Source: a virus. From it: a stretch of 27,894 nt of DNA. Position numbers and translations under genes: made by a program. The stretch spans positions 1 through 27,894 of IMG/VR virus record IMGVR_UViG_3300044993_000755; one strand, 5' to 3'. A model generated the notes under the pieces. The model ran no database searches, was not told where the DNA came from, and saw only the letters and a list, made by a program, of their open reading frames with translations. Positions 18,855 through 26,620 of the stretch are shown piece by piece (position 1 is the first letter of the stretch; every line of letters begins with the position of its first letter).

Positions 18855-21425
18855 GTGAGCGACTTCTTCCAACTTGCAATGGTGCTCTCGGTCATCGACC
18901 GAGCTACGGCGCCGCTGCGGCAGGTGAAGGAGTCGCTCGGCGGCGTCAGCGGCGCCGCGGACAAGCTGAAGGGCGCGGGCCAGTCGATGGTGATGACGGG
19001 CGGCCTCATGTCGGGCGCCGCCGGTCAGATCATGGGCGGCCTCGAGTCAATCATCGCGCCGGCCAGTGACATCGAGGAGGCCCTGGCGAAGGTCGCCACC
19101 GTCGTCACTCCGCTCGAGGGCACCGTCGTCGATGCGATGGGGCGCATCAAAAAGGCGGCCATCGACCATTCGCTCGCGCACCGCGACAGCGCCGCGTCGT
19201 TCATCGACACGACCTACGCGATGATCTCGGCGGGCCTCGATGAGGCTCAGGCCATCGAGGCGACGAGCACGGCGATGGCCGTCGCGCGGGCCACCATGGG
19301 CGACGCTGGCAAGGCCGCTGCCCTGGTGGCGGGCCTCTACAACAACGTCGGCGACAAGACTCGCAACGTCGGCGATGAGATGGCGCGCCTCGGTGACGTG
19401 GTCACCAAGACGCAGCAGACGTTTCAATTCGCCGATCTGAACCAGCTGAACGAGGGTCTCAAATACGGCATTCCTCAAGCGCTCGGCTTCGGGATCGCCA
19501 TCGAAGACTTGCACACGGTCATCGGCACGCTCAACAACGCCCAGATCGTCGGAAGCCAGGCGGGCACGTCCTTCGCTGCGACCATGCGCAGCATGAACAA
19601 GGCGTCGGCCGACATGGGCTTTCAGATCGCCCGGAACGAAAAGGGCGGCGTCGACTTCATTGGCACGATCAGGAACATCGAGAAGCAGTTCGGCTCCCTC
19701 GATCAGATGACGGAGGAGGTGAAGGAGGGCTTCGCTGGTGCCTTCGGGTCGGAGGCATGGGCCGGCCTCTCGCTCATGATCGGCAAGAGCGACGAGATGG
19801 CCGCCAACCTCGAAAAGGTCCGCGCCTCGGCCGGTGCTTCCGCGGAGGCTCAACGCATCATGACCGACACGTGGGGCGGCTCGGCGGACATCGTCAAGAA
19901 CCACCTCATTGCGTTCAAGGCCGCCCTCGCGACCGTCATGCCGCTCCTCGGTGAGCTCGCAAAGCACGCGAGCGCCGGCCTGGCGTGGGCTCGCGGCTTC
20001 GCGGAGGCGCACCCGACCCTCGTAAAGGTCGGCATGATCGGGGCAGTCATCACGGGCGTGCTCCTCACCATTGCCTCGTCGGTGCTCATCGCCGTGGGCG
20101 GGATGACGATGTTTGCGGGGCACGCGCTCGCCGGCTTCGCCGTCATGGGCAAGGCTCTCGTCGCGATCAAGGTCGGCTTCCTCGCGGGCACCAAGGCCGC
20201 TCTCGGTTTCGCTGCGGGGCTGCTCGCGTTGCCCATCACATGGATCGTGCTGGCCATCATCGCCGCGGTCGCCCTGATCTACATCTACTGGGAACCCATC
20301 AAGGCGTTCTTCCTTGGGCTCTGGGAGAGCGTGAGTGCGGCGTTCGTGTCGGCATGGGGGTCCCTCAAGGCAGCGTGGTCGGCGGTCACCGGCTTCTTCT
20401 CGGGCATCGTCGCGAGCGTTCGCGCCATCTTCGCTGACGGATGGGTCAAGGGCATTCGTCGGATTGTCGAAGGGTTCAACCCGGTCGTGCTCATCGGGCG
20501 CCTGCTGGCCCGCGTGGTGCCTTGGCTCCTGACTCAGGGCGCGCGCCTTGCGGTAGCGGCGGTCGAGCTTGGTGTGCGCGTTGGGACCGCGATGGTCGAT
20601 TGGCTCAAGGCGCTGCCTGCTCGCTTGGCGACCGCAGCGACGGCGCTGCTCGCCTGGGCGGCCATGCTCGCTGTGCGTCTCACCATCGCCATCATTGAGC
20701 GAGTGCAGGCGCTGCCGGGGCAATTGCTCGCCCTGGGCTCTCGCATCCTCGAAGCTCTGGCCGAGGGCGTTCAGGCTGCTTGGGGCGCGCTCATGAGCTT
20801 TCTCGGCTCGGTCTGGACGAGCATCGTCGATGCTGTGCGCGGCGGTCTGTTTCAGGACCTGTTCGCCATCTTCCGCGCGATCTCTCCCCTCGCTTGGATG
20901 GCCGACGCCTTCGATGCCCTAACGCAGTGGCTCTTCGGGTTCAGCCTGTACGACGCGGGGGCAAACATCCTCCGCACCCTGGTGAGCGGTATCAAGTCGA
21001 TGGCGGCGGCTCCCGTCGAGGCCATGCGAGGCGTCGTGCAGAAGCTGCGAAACCTCCTGCCGTTCAGCCCTGCGAAGGACGGCCCGTTGCGCGACCTCCA
21101 CCGGGTGAAGCTCATCGAGACGGTGGCCGACGCCGTGCGACCGGCGCCGCTGGTGAACGCGATGAGCGCTGCCGCCGGCCTCGCCCTTGCCGCGCTCCCT
21201 GCCACGGTGGCGCCCATTCCGGCCGGTGCGCGCTCGGCGTCTGCCGCTGCGGGCGGCGGCGCGGGTATGCACATCGGGTCTGTCACGATTGAGCTCAAGG
21301 GCGAGTACGGGCAGAGCGCGGTCGAGCAGCTCGAGCAGTGGCTGCGCGACCCGCACAACGTCGAGCGCATCGGCAACGCGCTCGCGAGTCTCAAGCGCCG
21401 CGAGGCCGGGAGGGATTACGCGTGA
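18855..21425 (+). CDS. Tail tape measure protein
   Basis: An 856-aa tape measure protein of the TP901-like core type, which sets tail length and passes into the host with DNA. The N-terminal conserved block contains ASDIEEALAKVATVVTPLEG, the STAMAVARATMGDAGKAAALVAGLYNNVGDK region and NAQIVGSQAGTSFAATMRSMNKAS. Two strongly hydrophobic stretches lie at about residues 390-430 and 454-478, followed by Trp-rich helices. The C-terminus holds PFSPAKDGPLRDLHRVKLIETVADAVRP, a common tape-measure end motif. The start is GTG at 18855 with TGAGG 7 nt upstream; the stop overlaps the next GTG. Confidence 0.93.
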   Translation: MSDFFQLAMVLSVIDRATAPLRQVKESLGGVSGAADKLKGAGQSMVMTGGLMSGAAGQIMGGLESIIAPASDIEEALAKVATVVTPLEGTVVDAMGRIKKAAIDHSLAHRDSAASFIDTTYAMISAGLDEAQAIEATSTAMAVARATMGDAGKAAALVAGLYNNVGDKTRNVGDEMARLGDVVTKTQQTFQFADLNQLNEGLKYGIPQALGFGIAIEDLHTVIGTLNNAQIVGSQAGTSFAATMRSMNKASADMGFQIARNEKGGVDFIGTIRNIEKQFGSLDQMTEEVKEGFAGAFGSEAWAGLSLMIGKSDEMAANLEKVRASAGASAEAQRIMTDTWGGSADIVKNHLIAFKAALATVMPLLGELAKHASAGLAWARGFAEAHPTLVKVGMIGAVITGVLLTIASSVLIAVGGMTMFAGHALAGFAVMGKALVAIKVGFLAGTKAALGFAAGLLALPITWIVLAIIAAVALIYIYWEPIKAFFLGLWESVSAAFVSAWGSLKAAWSAVTGFFSGIVASVRAIFADGWVKGIRRIVEGFNPVVLIGRLLARVVPWLLTQGARLAVAAVELGVRVGTAMVDWLKALPARLATAATALLAWAAMLAVRLTIAIIERVQALPGQLLALGSRILEALAEGVQAAWGALMSFLGSVWTSIVDAVRGGLFQDLFAIFRAISPLAWMADAFDALTQWLFGFSLYDAGANILRTLVSGIKSMAAAPVEAMRGVVQKLRNLLPFSPAKDGPLRDLHRVKLIETVADAVRPAPLVNAMSAAAGLALAALPATVAPIPAGARSASAAAGGGAGMHIGSVTIELKGEYGQSAVEQLEQWLRDPHNVERIGNALASLKRREAGRDYA

Positions 21426-21919
21426 TCCTGCTCGGTGACCTGCGCCTACCAGCTCTCGCGATCCGCTCCGTTGGCTTCCGCAACGGCGCGAGCTACGCGG
21501 TGCACGAGGTCATCGAGGGCAAGCCGCGCCGGCAATTCATCGGCGAGTCAGCCCCCGTCGCCTCGCTGAGCCTGTACCTGCATGTGGAGTACATCGCCCC
21601 GCGGCCCACCGTGACGGAGCTCCGGCGCCTCAACCTGGCGCGCGAGCTCCTCCCGCTCTGGACGAATGCTGGTTCCTTCTGGGGCACCTACGTCATCGAG
21701 GACGTCGACCATCGCCCCGTCTGGACGATGCCCGACGGGCGCATGATTGTGGCCGAGTGCGAGGTGAGCCTGACCGACCCTGGCGTCGAGTGGACGCTGC
21801 CGCGCCCGCGGCCCCTTGCGGTGGCAGGCAGCGCCCGCAACATCATCACCACGCCGAAGGCCGAGGACACGAGCCGGCCCATCGACGAGATCACCCCCCA
21901 GGAGATCGCGAGGGTCTGA
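21422..21919 (+). CDS. U: P2 gpU-like tail protein
   Basis: A 165-aa protein matching the P2 U family, a tail completion/terminator-type component encoded right after the tape measure. It starts ILLGDLRLPALAIRSVGFRNGASYAVHEVIEGKPRRQFIGE, continues with LSLYLHVEYI.PRPTVTELRRL and contains GTYVIEDVDHRPVWTMPDGRMI-AECEVSL; these match gpU features (start, FIG, 'G.FVI..I', 'EF.LSL'). The GTG at 21422 overlaps the tape measure stop (GTGA); a frame opening at 21338 lies inside that gene. Confidence 0.88.
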   Translation: MILLGDLRLPALAIRSVGFRNGASYAVHEVIEGKPRRQFIGESAPVASLSLYLHVEYIAPRPTVTELRRLNLARELLPLWTNAGSFWGTYVIEDVDHRPVWTMPDGRMIVAECEVSLTDPGVEWTLPRPRPLAVAGSARNIITTPKAEDTSRPIDEITPQEIARV

Positions 21920-22128
21920 TGTTCGTCGAGTACATCACCCGCGACGGCGACCGCTGGGACCTCATTGCTGAGGCGGCCTACGGCGACCCCTGGGCGTTCG
22001 GTCCCATCATCGAAGCGAACCCCGACGTCCCGATCCGTCCGGTGCTCCCGGGCGGCCTGCGCCTGCTCCTGCCCGTGCGTGAGCAGGCACCGACACCCGC
22101 GGCCGAGCTGCCGCCCTGGAAGCGATGA
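21919..22128 (+). CDS. X: P2 gpX-like tail protein with LysM-type fold
   Basis: A 69-aa protein of the tail protein X family. VEYITRDGDRWDLIAEAAYGDPWAFGPIIEANPDVPIRPVLPGGLRLLLP is a LysM-like domain (residues 3-55), followed by a Pro-rich tail. P2 X is an essential tail gene placed between U and D, exactly as here. The ATG at 21919 overlaps the U stop by one base and its stop overlaps the D start by four. Confidence 0.92.
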   Translation: MFVEYITRDGDRWDLIAEAAYGDPWAFGPIIEANPDVPIRPVLPGGLRLLLPVREQAPTPAAELPPWKR

Positions 22129-23408
22129 CGCAGGCGCCCAAGCCCGTGTGGCTCGTGACCTACGAGGGTCGAGATGTCTCGGACGAGCTGTCCCCGATGA
22201 TCGTCTCGTGCGAGTACACCGACGCGCTGCACGGCAAGAGCGACGCCATCGAGCTCACGCTCGAGGATCGGGCCGGGCGCTGGCGGTCGGGTTGGTGGCC
22301 TTCCGAGGGCGACGAGGTCGCCCTGCAGATGGGGCTCGATGGTGCCCCGCTCCTCGACTGCGGCCGGTTCAAGCTCGGCCCCGTGAAGCTCAAGGGCCCG
22401 CCGGATGTGGTCACGCTCTCGGGCCTGGCGACGGGCCGTGTGCAGCCCCTGCGCACCGAGCAGTCGCGCGCCTTCGAGGACATCACCCTTGCCGATGTGG
22501 TGAGCCAGCTCGCCCGCGAGTATGGGCTCGAGGTCGTTGGCGAGGTCTCTCCCATCCGGATCGGGCGGATCACCCAGAACCGCGAAACCACGCTCGCCTT
22601 TCTCCGGCGTCTGGCCTCCGAGTACGGCTACGCCTTCTCGATCCGCAGCGGGCGCCTCGTGTTCTACGAGCTCAAGGCGCTCGAAGCTGCGCCGCCCGTC
22701 CTGCAGATCGCGCGCACCGACCTCGGTGGATACGACTTCGAAGCGAGCGCACAGGCGACCTACGCCGCGTGCGAGCTGAGCTACTTCGATCCGGGGACCA
22801 AGCAGCTCCGCACCGTGCGGGTCGTTGAGCAGCATGCCCGGGAGCGCGTGGTCCTCGGCAGTGGGGCCGCCGGTCCGGTGGCAACCCGCCAGCTTCCAAG
22901 CCGCACCCTGCGCCGCGGTATGACCGGGGAGGATGTGAAGTGGTGGCAGAGCTTTCTCCTCGAGCAGGGGGCCGACGTGGGGGCAATCGATGGCGTTTTC
23001 GGGCGGCAGACCCACGCCGCGACGATGGCCTTTCAGCGCTCCGGCGGGATTGGGATCGATGGCGTGGCGGGGCCCGAGACCTACCGCACCGCGCTCGAGC
23101 GCGGCTACCAAACCCCGGGCGGCACCTCGACGCGCACCGAGGTCGTCGGCGATGTGCTCCGCATCGAGCGGCGCGTCGAGTCCGAGGAGCAGGCGCTTGC
23201 GCAGGCCCGCGCCGCTCTTGCGGAGGCGAACCGTCTGCGGCTGACCGGCAAGCTCGAGCTCGAGGGCCGGCGGCACCTGGTGAGTGGTGTCACCATCGAG
23301 CTCGGCGACATGGTCCGCGCCTCCGGCAAGTACCTCGTACAGGAGGCGAAGCACCGGATCTCGCGTTCGAACGGGTGGCGCTGTTCTGCGGAGGTGACCG
23401 TTGTATAG
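22125..23408 (+). CDS. D: Baseplate hub protein (P2 gpD-like) with inserted peptidoglycan-binding domain
   Basis: A 427-aa late control D / gp27-like hub protein that caps the tail tube and carries the spike. The usual blocks are present: VWLVTYEGRDVSDELSPMIVS, DAIELTLEDRAGRWRSGWWPSEGDEV, DITLADVVSQLAREYGLE, and NRETTLAFLRRLASEYGYAFSIRSGRLVF. Between the D-like halves, at about residues 262-327, sits a PG_binding_1-type domain (TLRRGMTGEDVKWWQSFL, AIDGVFGRQTHAATMAFQ, GIDGVAGPETYRTAL). The hub continues with RLTGKLELEGRRHLVSGVTIELGD. The insertion may help local cell-wall binding during penetration. The stop overlaps the next TTG start by 8 nt. Confidence 0.9.
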   Translation: MTQAPKPVWLVTYEGRDVSDELSPMIVSCEYTDALHGKSDAIELTLEDRAGRWRSGWWPSEGDEVALQMGLDGAPLLDCGRFKLGPVKLKGPPDVVTLSGLATGRVQPLRTEQSRAFEDITLADVVSQLAREYGLEVVGEVSPIRIGRITQNRETTLAFLRRLASEYGYAFSIRSGRLVFYELKALEAAPPVLQIARTDLGGYDFEASAQATYAACELSYFDPGTKQLRTVRVVEQHARERVVLGSGAAGPVATRQLPSRTLRRGMTGEDVKWWQSFLLEQGADVGAIDGVFGRQTHAATMAFQRSGGIGIDGVAGPETYRTALERGYQTPGGTSTRTEVVGDVLRIERRVESEEQALAQARAALAEANRLRLTGKLELEGRRHLVSGVTIELGDMVRASGKYLVQEAKHRISRSNGWRCSAEVTVV

Positions 23409-23940
23409 GCGCGGCGTCGTCGAGGAGCTCTCGCCAGGGCGCCATCAGGCGCGGGTCCGCTTCGCGGAGTCGAACGACCTCCTGAGCCCGTGGCTCGACG
23501 TCATCGTGCGCGCAGTTCACGCGGACAAGGAGCATGGCCTGCCCGCCGTCGGTGACCAAGTAGCCTGCATGCTCGACGAGCGGGGCGAGCAAGGGTGCGT
23601 GCTCGGCGCGATCTACTCGGAGGCAGACGCGCCGCCGGAGGGTAGTGACACGCGTCGCGGCTGGCACTTCGCCGACGGTGGCCGCGTCGAGTACGACGGC
23701 GAGACGCACACGCTCACGGTCATCGTCCCTGAGGGGATGGTGCACGTCCAAGGCCACGTGCAGATCGGCGGCGGCGCAGAGCCGCTCGCGCTCGCCGACC
23801 GTACCAAAGACCGCCTCGACGCCCTGGAAGAGTGGGCAAACCAGCACACGCACGGCACCGGCGTGGGCCCGAGTAGCCCGCCGACTCAGCCCGCTCCGAC
23901 CGCCGATCCGGTGGGCTCCGACGTTGCGAGGTCGGACTGA
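23401..23940 (+). CDS. V: Baseplate spike / assembly protein V (Mu gp45-like)
   Basis: A 179-aa central spike protein. The N-terminal OB-like domain (RRGVVEELSPGRHQARVRFAESNDLLSPWLDVI, LPAVGDQVACMLDERGEQGCVLGAIYSEAD) is followed by a beta-helical spike (WHFADGGRVEYDGETHTLTVIVPEGMVHVQGHVQIGG) and an HTHGTG tip-type motif at about residues 152-157, where P2/Mu-type spikes bind a metal through HxH. The start is TTG at 23401, which has GGAGG 6 nt upstream and no better alternative. The C-terminus is extended by a Pro-rich tail. Confidence 0.9.
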   Translation: MYRRGVVEELSPGRHQARVRFAESNDLLSPWLDVIVRAVHADKEHGLPAVGDQVACMLDERGEQGCVLGAIYSEADAPPEGSDTRRGWHFADGGRVEYDGETHTLTVIVPEGMVHVQGHVQIGGGAEPLALADRTKDRLDALEEWANQHTHGTGVGPSSPPTQPAPTADPVGSDVARSD

Positions 23941-24419
23941 TGGCCTTGTCACAGTCCGCGCTCGCCGCCGCGCTCGAGGACGTGTTCGGCGCCGCCGACC
24001 TCACGGCGGGCGAGGTTGCCGAGCTCCTTGCTGCCGCGTACGCCGACTATGCGAGCGAGGGCAGGTTTGGCACCTCGGAGCCGGAGATCACCGAGCTGCA
24101 GGTTGGGGCGCTTGAGGGGCCGCTTGCTGGTGCCCTTACAGATCCTGCGGCGGGCGCCGCCGCAACCTTCGCCGCTGCTTGGGGCGCCGGCCTCGCGGCC
24201 TTCTGGCTGGGGGTGCCCGTCGTCGGCGCTCAGGCAGGCGCGACGGTCGGTTGCCCCGGCGCCGCGTCAGCCCCAACCGCGATCGCTGCGGCCGTCTCAA
24301 ACCCCGGCAACACGGCCGCCACGGCGGCGCAGGGCATCGCCGCCGCTCTGCACACCGCAACCCAAACCGTCACCGCCAGTGTCGCACCCCCGCCGGGCAC
24401 GGTACTCCCCATCTCATGA
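23940..24419 (+). CDS. Ala/Gly-rich hypothetical baseplate-region protein
   Basis: A 159-aa, very Ala/Gly-rich protein between V and W. The N-terminus is helical (LSQSALAAALEDVFGAADLTAGEVAELLAAAYADYASEG). The middle has hydrophobic stretches (ATFAAAWGAGLAAFWLGVPVVG) but no convincing long membrane span, and the end is QGIAAALHTATQTVTASVAPP. Small proteins with an 'AALHTAT..V' ending occur near spike genes in other phages, which hints at a tail role, but I cannot name the family. The ATG at 23940 overlaps the V stop (TGATG). A holin-like role is less likely. Confidence 0.65.
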   Translation: MALSQSALAAALEDVFGAADLTAGEVAELLAAAYADYASEGRFGTSEPEITELQVGALEGPLAGALTDPAAGAAATFAAAWGAGLAAFWLGVPVVGAQAGATVGCPGAASAPTAIAAAVSNPGNTAATAAQGIAAALHTATQTVTASVAPPPGTVLPIS

Positions 24420-24422
24420 CCC

Positions 24423-24441
24423 GCGGAACACCTCCGACCAG
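24423..24441 (+). promoter_or_regulatory. Late-type element, copy 3 (upstream of baseplate W operon)
   Basis: GCGGAACACCTCCGACCAG, 17 of 19 identical to copies 1 and 2, with the dyad arms CGGA/TCCG intact (24424-24436). It starts 4 nt after the stop of the 159-aa gene and ends 33 nt before the GTG of gene W, in the only sizeable gap of the tail gene cluster. The surrounding CCCGCG/CGCGGG (24420-24425, 24444-24449) can also pair. Confidence 0.65.
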
Positions 24442-24474
24442 CACGCGGGCGCCTTGGCAGGCTAGAGATACCAT

Positions 24475-24840
24475 GTGGCGGACCCGCAAGCGCAGCAGTG
24501 GCAAACGCGCCTCGGTGGCGCGCCCGGTGAGCGCGTCGAGGGCATCGAGGAGCTCGAGCAGAGCCTGCGAGTCATCCTCGAGTCGGAGGTCGGCTCCGTC
24601 CCGGGCCGTTCGTCGTTTGGGATCCGGCGCGAGCAGATCCTCGACGCTCCTCTCGATTACGTCCGGGCTCTGGCGAGTCGTGAAGTGGTTCGAGCGGTGC
24701 GCGAAAGCGATCCGCGGATTGAGGTGGTCGCCGTGATCCCGGTCGGCGGCACTGAGGACGGGCGCCTTCCCTGCGAGGTGCATTGGCAACCCGCGGGGCA
24801 GGCCCTCGCGGAACCCCGGGTCACGAGGGCGGCGCTATGA
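24475..24840 (+). CDS. W: Baseplate wedge protein W (gp25-like, Mu gp46 position)
   Basis: A 121-aa protein of the GPW/gp25 family, part of the baseplate wedge. The hallmark is a helix with EELEQSLRVILESEVGSVPGRSSFGI, where the conserved 'I...L.T..GE....P.FG' motif is recognisable, followed by ILDAPLDYVRALASREVVRAVRESDPRIEV. The start is GTG at 24475, the only start in frame after a stop at 24463; the ATG at 24473 is out of frame. The ribosome-binding site is weak (AGAG). It is the first gene after copy 3 of the late element, and its stop overlaps the J start. Confidence 0.9.
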   Translation: MADPQAQQWQTRLGGAPGERVEGIEELEQSLRVILESEVGSVPGRSSFGIRREQILDAPLDYVRALASREVVRAVRESDPRIEVVAVIPVGGTEDGRLPCEVHWQPAGQALAEPRVTRAAL

Positions 24841-25982
24841 GCACTGCAGATCTGCCCGAGCCGGAGTTCGTGCACCGCGACGCCGAGCGGGTGCTGAGGG
24901 AGTGCATCGAGTTCGTCGAGAGTCCCGTGACGGGCCTCGGCCGAGCGCTGCAGCCCGGCCAGGTCGAGCGGGTCATGGTCGACCTTATCGCCTATCGGGA
25001 GATGGTGCTCCGGCATGCGCTGCAGGACGCGGGCAAGCAGACGCTCGTGCGCTTCGCGCGCTTCCCCATGATCGATTACCACGCGGACTTGGTGGGCACG
25101 GCGCGGCTTCCGGCCCGCGCAGCGACGACCTCGCTGGTGTTCGTGTTCGCCGTCCCGCTCGAGGCGCCATTGCCGATCCCTGCGGGGTTCGAGGTGGGCA
25201 GCCAGGATCGAAAGGTCGTCTTTGCGACCGACTCCGAGGTCGTGCTTGCTCCGGGCGCGACGGGTGTCACGTTGCCCGCCACGTGCACTCAGGCCGGCGC
25301 GGCGGGCAACGGCTACGGCCCGGGGCAGATCTCGCGCCTCCTGGGCACGCTCGGAGTGGTAGCCACCGTCGCGAACACCACGACCACCACAGGCGGCGCA
25401 CCGAGCGAGACGACCGAGGCGCTGCGCGAGCGCATCCCCGAGGCTGTGCGCGCGCTTTCCACGGCAGGACCTCGTGCTGCCTATCGCTTCTGGGCGAAGG
25501 CGGCGCACCCGGACGTGCTCGACGTCGACCCGAGTAGCCCCGAGCCTGGCCTTGCGCGTCTCGCGGTCCTCTCGCGCGCTGGCGATGGCGTACCCACCTC
25601 CGCAGTCCTCGAGGCCGTCGAGGAGATGTTCGAGGATGAGGAGATCACCCCTTGGCTCGACACCGTCGAAGTGGTCGCCGCCGAGCCCGTCGACTATGCG
25701 CTCGTCGTCGAGCTGACGCTGCGCCGCAGTCGCATCGGCACGGCTGAGACGGCTGCTTCTCTCGCGGCGGCAACCGAACGCGCGGAGGCTTTTGCTCTTG
25801 GGCTCAAGCAGCAGCTCGGACGCTCCCTCATCCTGACGCAGCTCTATGCCGCCGTGATGGGCCCTGACATCTACAACGCTGCCTTCCCGGGCCTCGACGA
25901 GGACATTGAGGTGTCCTCGCACCAGTGGCCCCGACCGACGACGATCACGGTGTCCGTGGTGGCGTACGAGGGGGCCGCGTGA
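24837..25982 (+). CDS. J: Baseplate assembly protein J (Mu gp47-like)
   Basis: A 381-aa baseplate wedge protein of the J family. It begins LPEPEFVHRDAERVLRECIEFVE, continues with VERVMVDLIAYREMVLRHALQDAGKQTLVRFARFPMIDYHADLVGTARLPA, the classical J block, and includes ATCTQAGAAGNGYGPGQISRLLG and TEALRERIPEAVRALSTAGPRAAYRFWAKAAHPDVLDV. The ATG at 24837 overlaps the W stop (ATGA), and its stop overlaps the GTG of gene I. Length and composition are ordinary for the family. Confidence 0.94.
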   Translation: MSTADLPEPEFVHRDAERVLRECIEFVESPVTGLGRALQPGQVERVMVDLIAYREMVLRHALQDAGKQTLVRFARFPMIDYHADLVGTARLPARAATTSLVFVFAVPLEAPLPIPAGFEVGSQDRKVVFATDSEVVLAPGATGVTLPATCTQAGAAGNGYGPGQISRLLGTLGVVATVANTTTTTGGAPSETTEALRERIPEAVRALSTAGPRAAYRFWAKAAHPDVLDVDPSSPEPGLARLAVLSRAGDGVPTSAVLEAVEEMFEDEEITPWLDTVEVVAAEPVDYALVVELTLRRSRIGTAETAASLAAATERAEAFALGLKQQLGRSLILTQLYAAVMGPDIYNAAFPGLDEDIEVSSHQWPRPTTITVSVVAYEGAA

Positions 25983-26620
25983 TTCCGGAGTCGGAACGCC
26001 TTTCCCTCCCGGCCGGGATCCGGGATGAGTCGATGCAGGTGTTGCTCGACCTGCTCGAGGCCCGCCTTGGTGGGCTCGATCCGAGCGTGCTGCTCGTGCA
26101 CCTGTTCGAGCACGTCGATGAGTCGGTGCTTCCGTCTCTCGGGTGGCAGTTCGATATCAGCGCTGATGCGTGGGCAGGGACGGATGAGGCTGGTCGCCGC
26201 GAGCTCATCGCCACGGCAATTGCTCGGCAGCGCAAACGCGGGACGGCGGCAGCGATCAAGCGAGCTCTGGCCGTCCTCGGCTACGACGAGGTGCACTTGC
26301 ACAAGGACACCGCGCTTCGGGCGGATGGCACGCTGCCGGCCGATGGCACGTTCGTGGCCGGTGCGGACGCGCACCCGTTCGCCTACTGGATCGTCCTCAC
26401 CTCCGACTTTTTGCACGAATCGGTGCGGCAGCGTCTCGTCGAGGTGGCCCAGGCATGGGGGCGCCTCGTCGGGCACGTTGCCCGCTTTTACTACGTGCTC
26501 AGCGCTGAGGACTTCGGCGACCTCACTCAGTACGAGCGGCAGCCGTTCAGCAACTCGCTGGTGCTCGAGGATGGGCATCTCCTCGTCGATGGCGGGGATC
26601 ACGTGTGGGTGTACAGGTGA
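25979..26620 (+). CDS. I: Tail protein I (P2 gpI / Mu gp48-like)
   Basis: A 213-aa protein of the P2 I family, linking the wedge to tail fibres. Typical blocks are ILLVHLFEHVDESVLPSLGWQFDISADAW-like (residues about 38-65), RRELIATAIARQRKRGTAAAIKRALAVLGYD and HPFAYWIVLTSDF...VRQRLVEVAQAWGRLVGHVARFYY. The GTG at 25979 overlaps the J stop (GTGA). The C-terminal LVLEDGHLLVDGGDHVWVYR is a small beta extension joining to the following fibre gene. Confidence 0.9.
   Translation: MIPESERLSLPAGIRDESMQVLLDLLEARLGGLDPSVLLVHLFEHVDESVLPSLGWQFDISADAWAGTDEAGRRELIATAIARQRKRGTAAAIKRALAVLGYDEVHLHKDTALRADGTLPADGTFVAGADAHPFAYWIVLTSDFLHESVRQRLVEVAQAWGRLVGHVARFYYVLSAEDFGDLTQYERQPFSNSLVLEDGHLLVDGGDHVWVYR

Noticed and set aside
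19047-20723. 558-codon open frame on the minus strand
   Set aside because: Antisense to the tape measure gene, with low-complexity Arg/Asp/His content.
24473-24475. ATG as start for baseplate gene W
   Set aside because: It is out of frame with the gp25-like protein; the overlapping GTG at 24475 is in frame.
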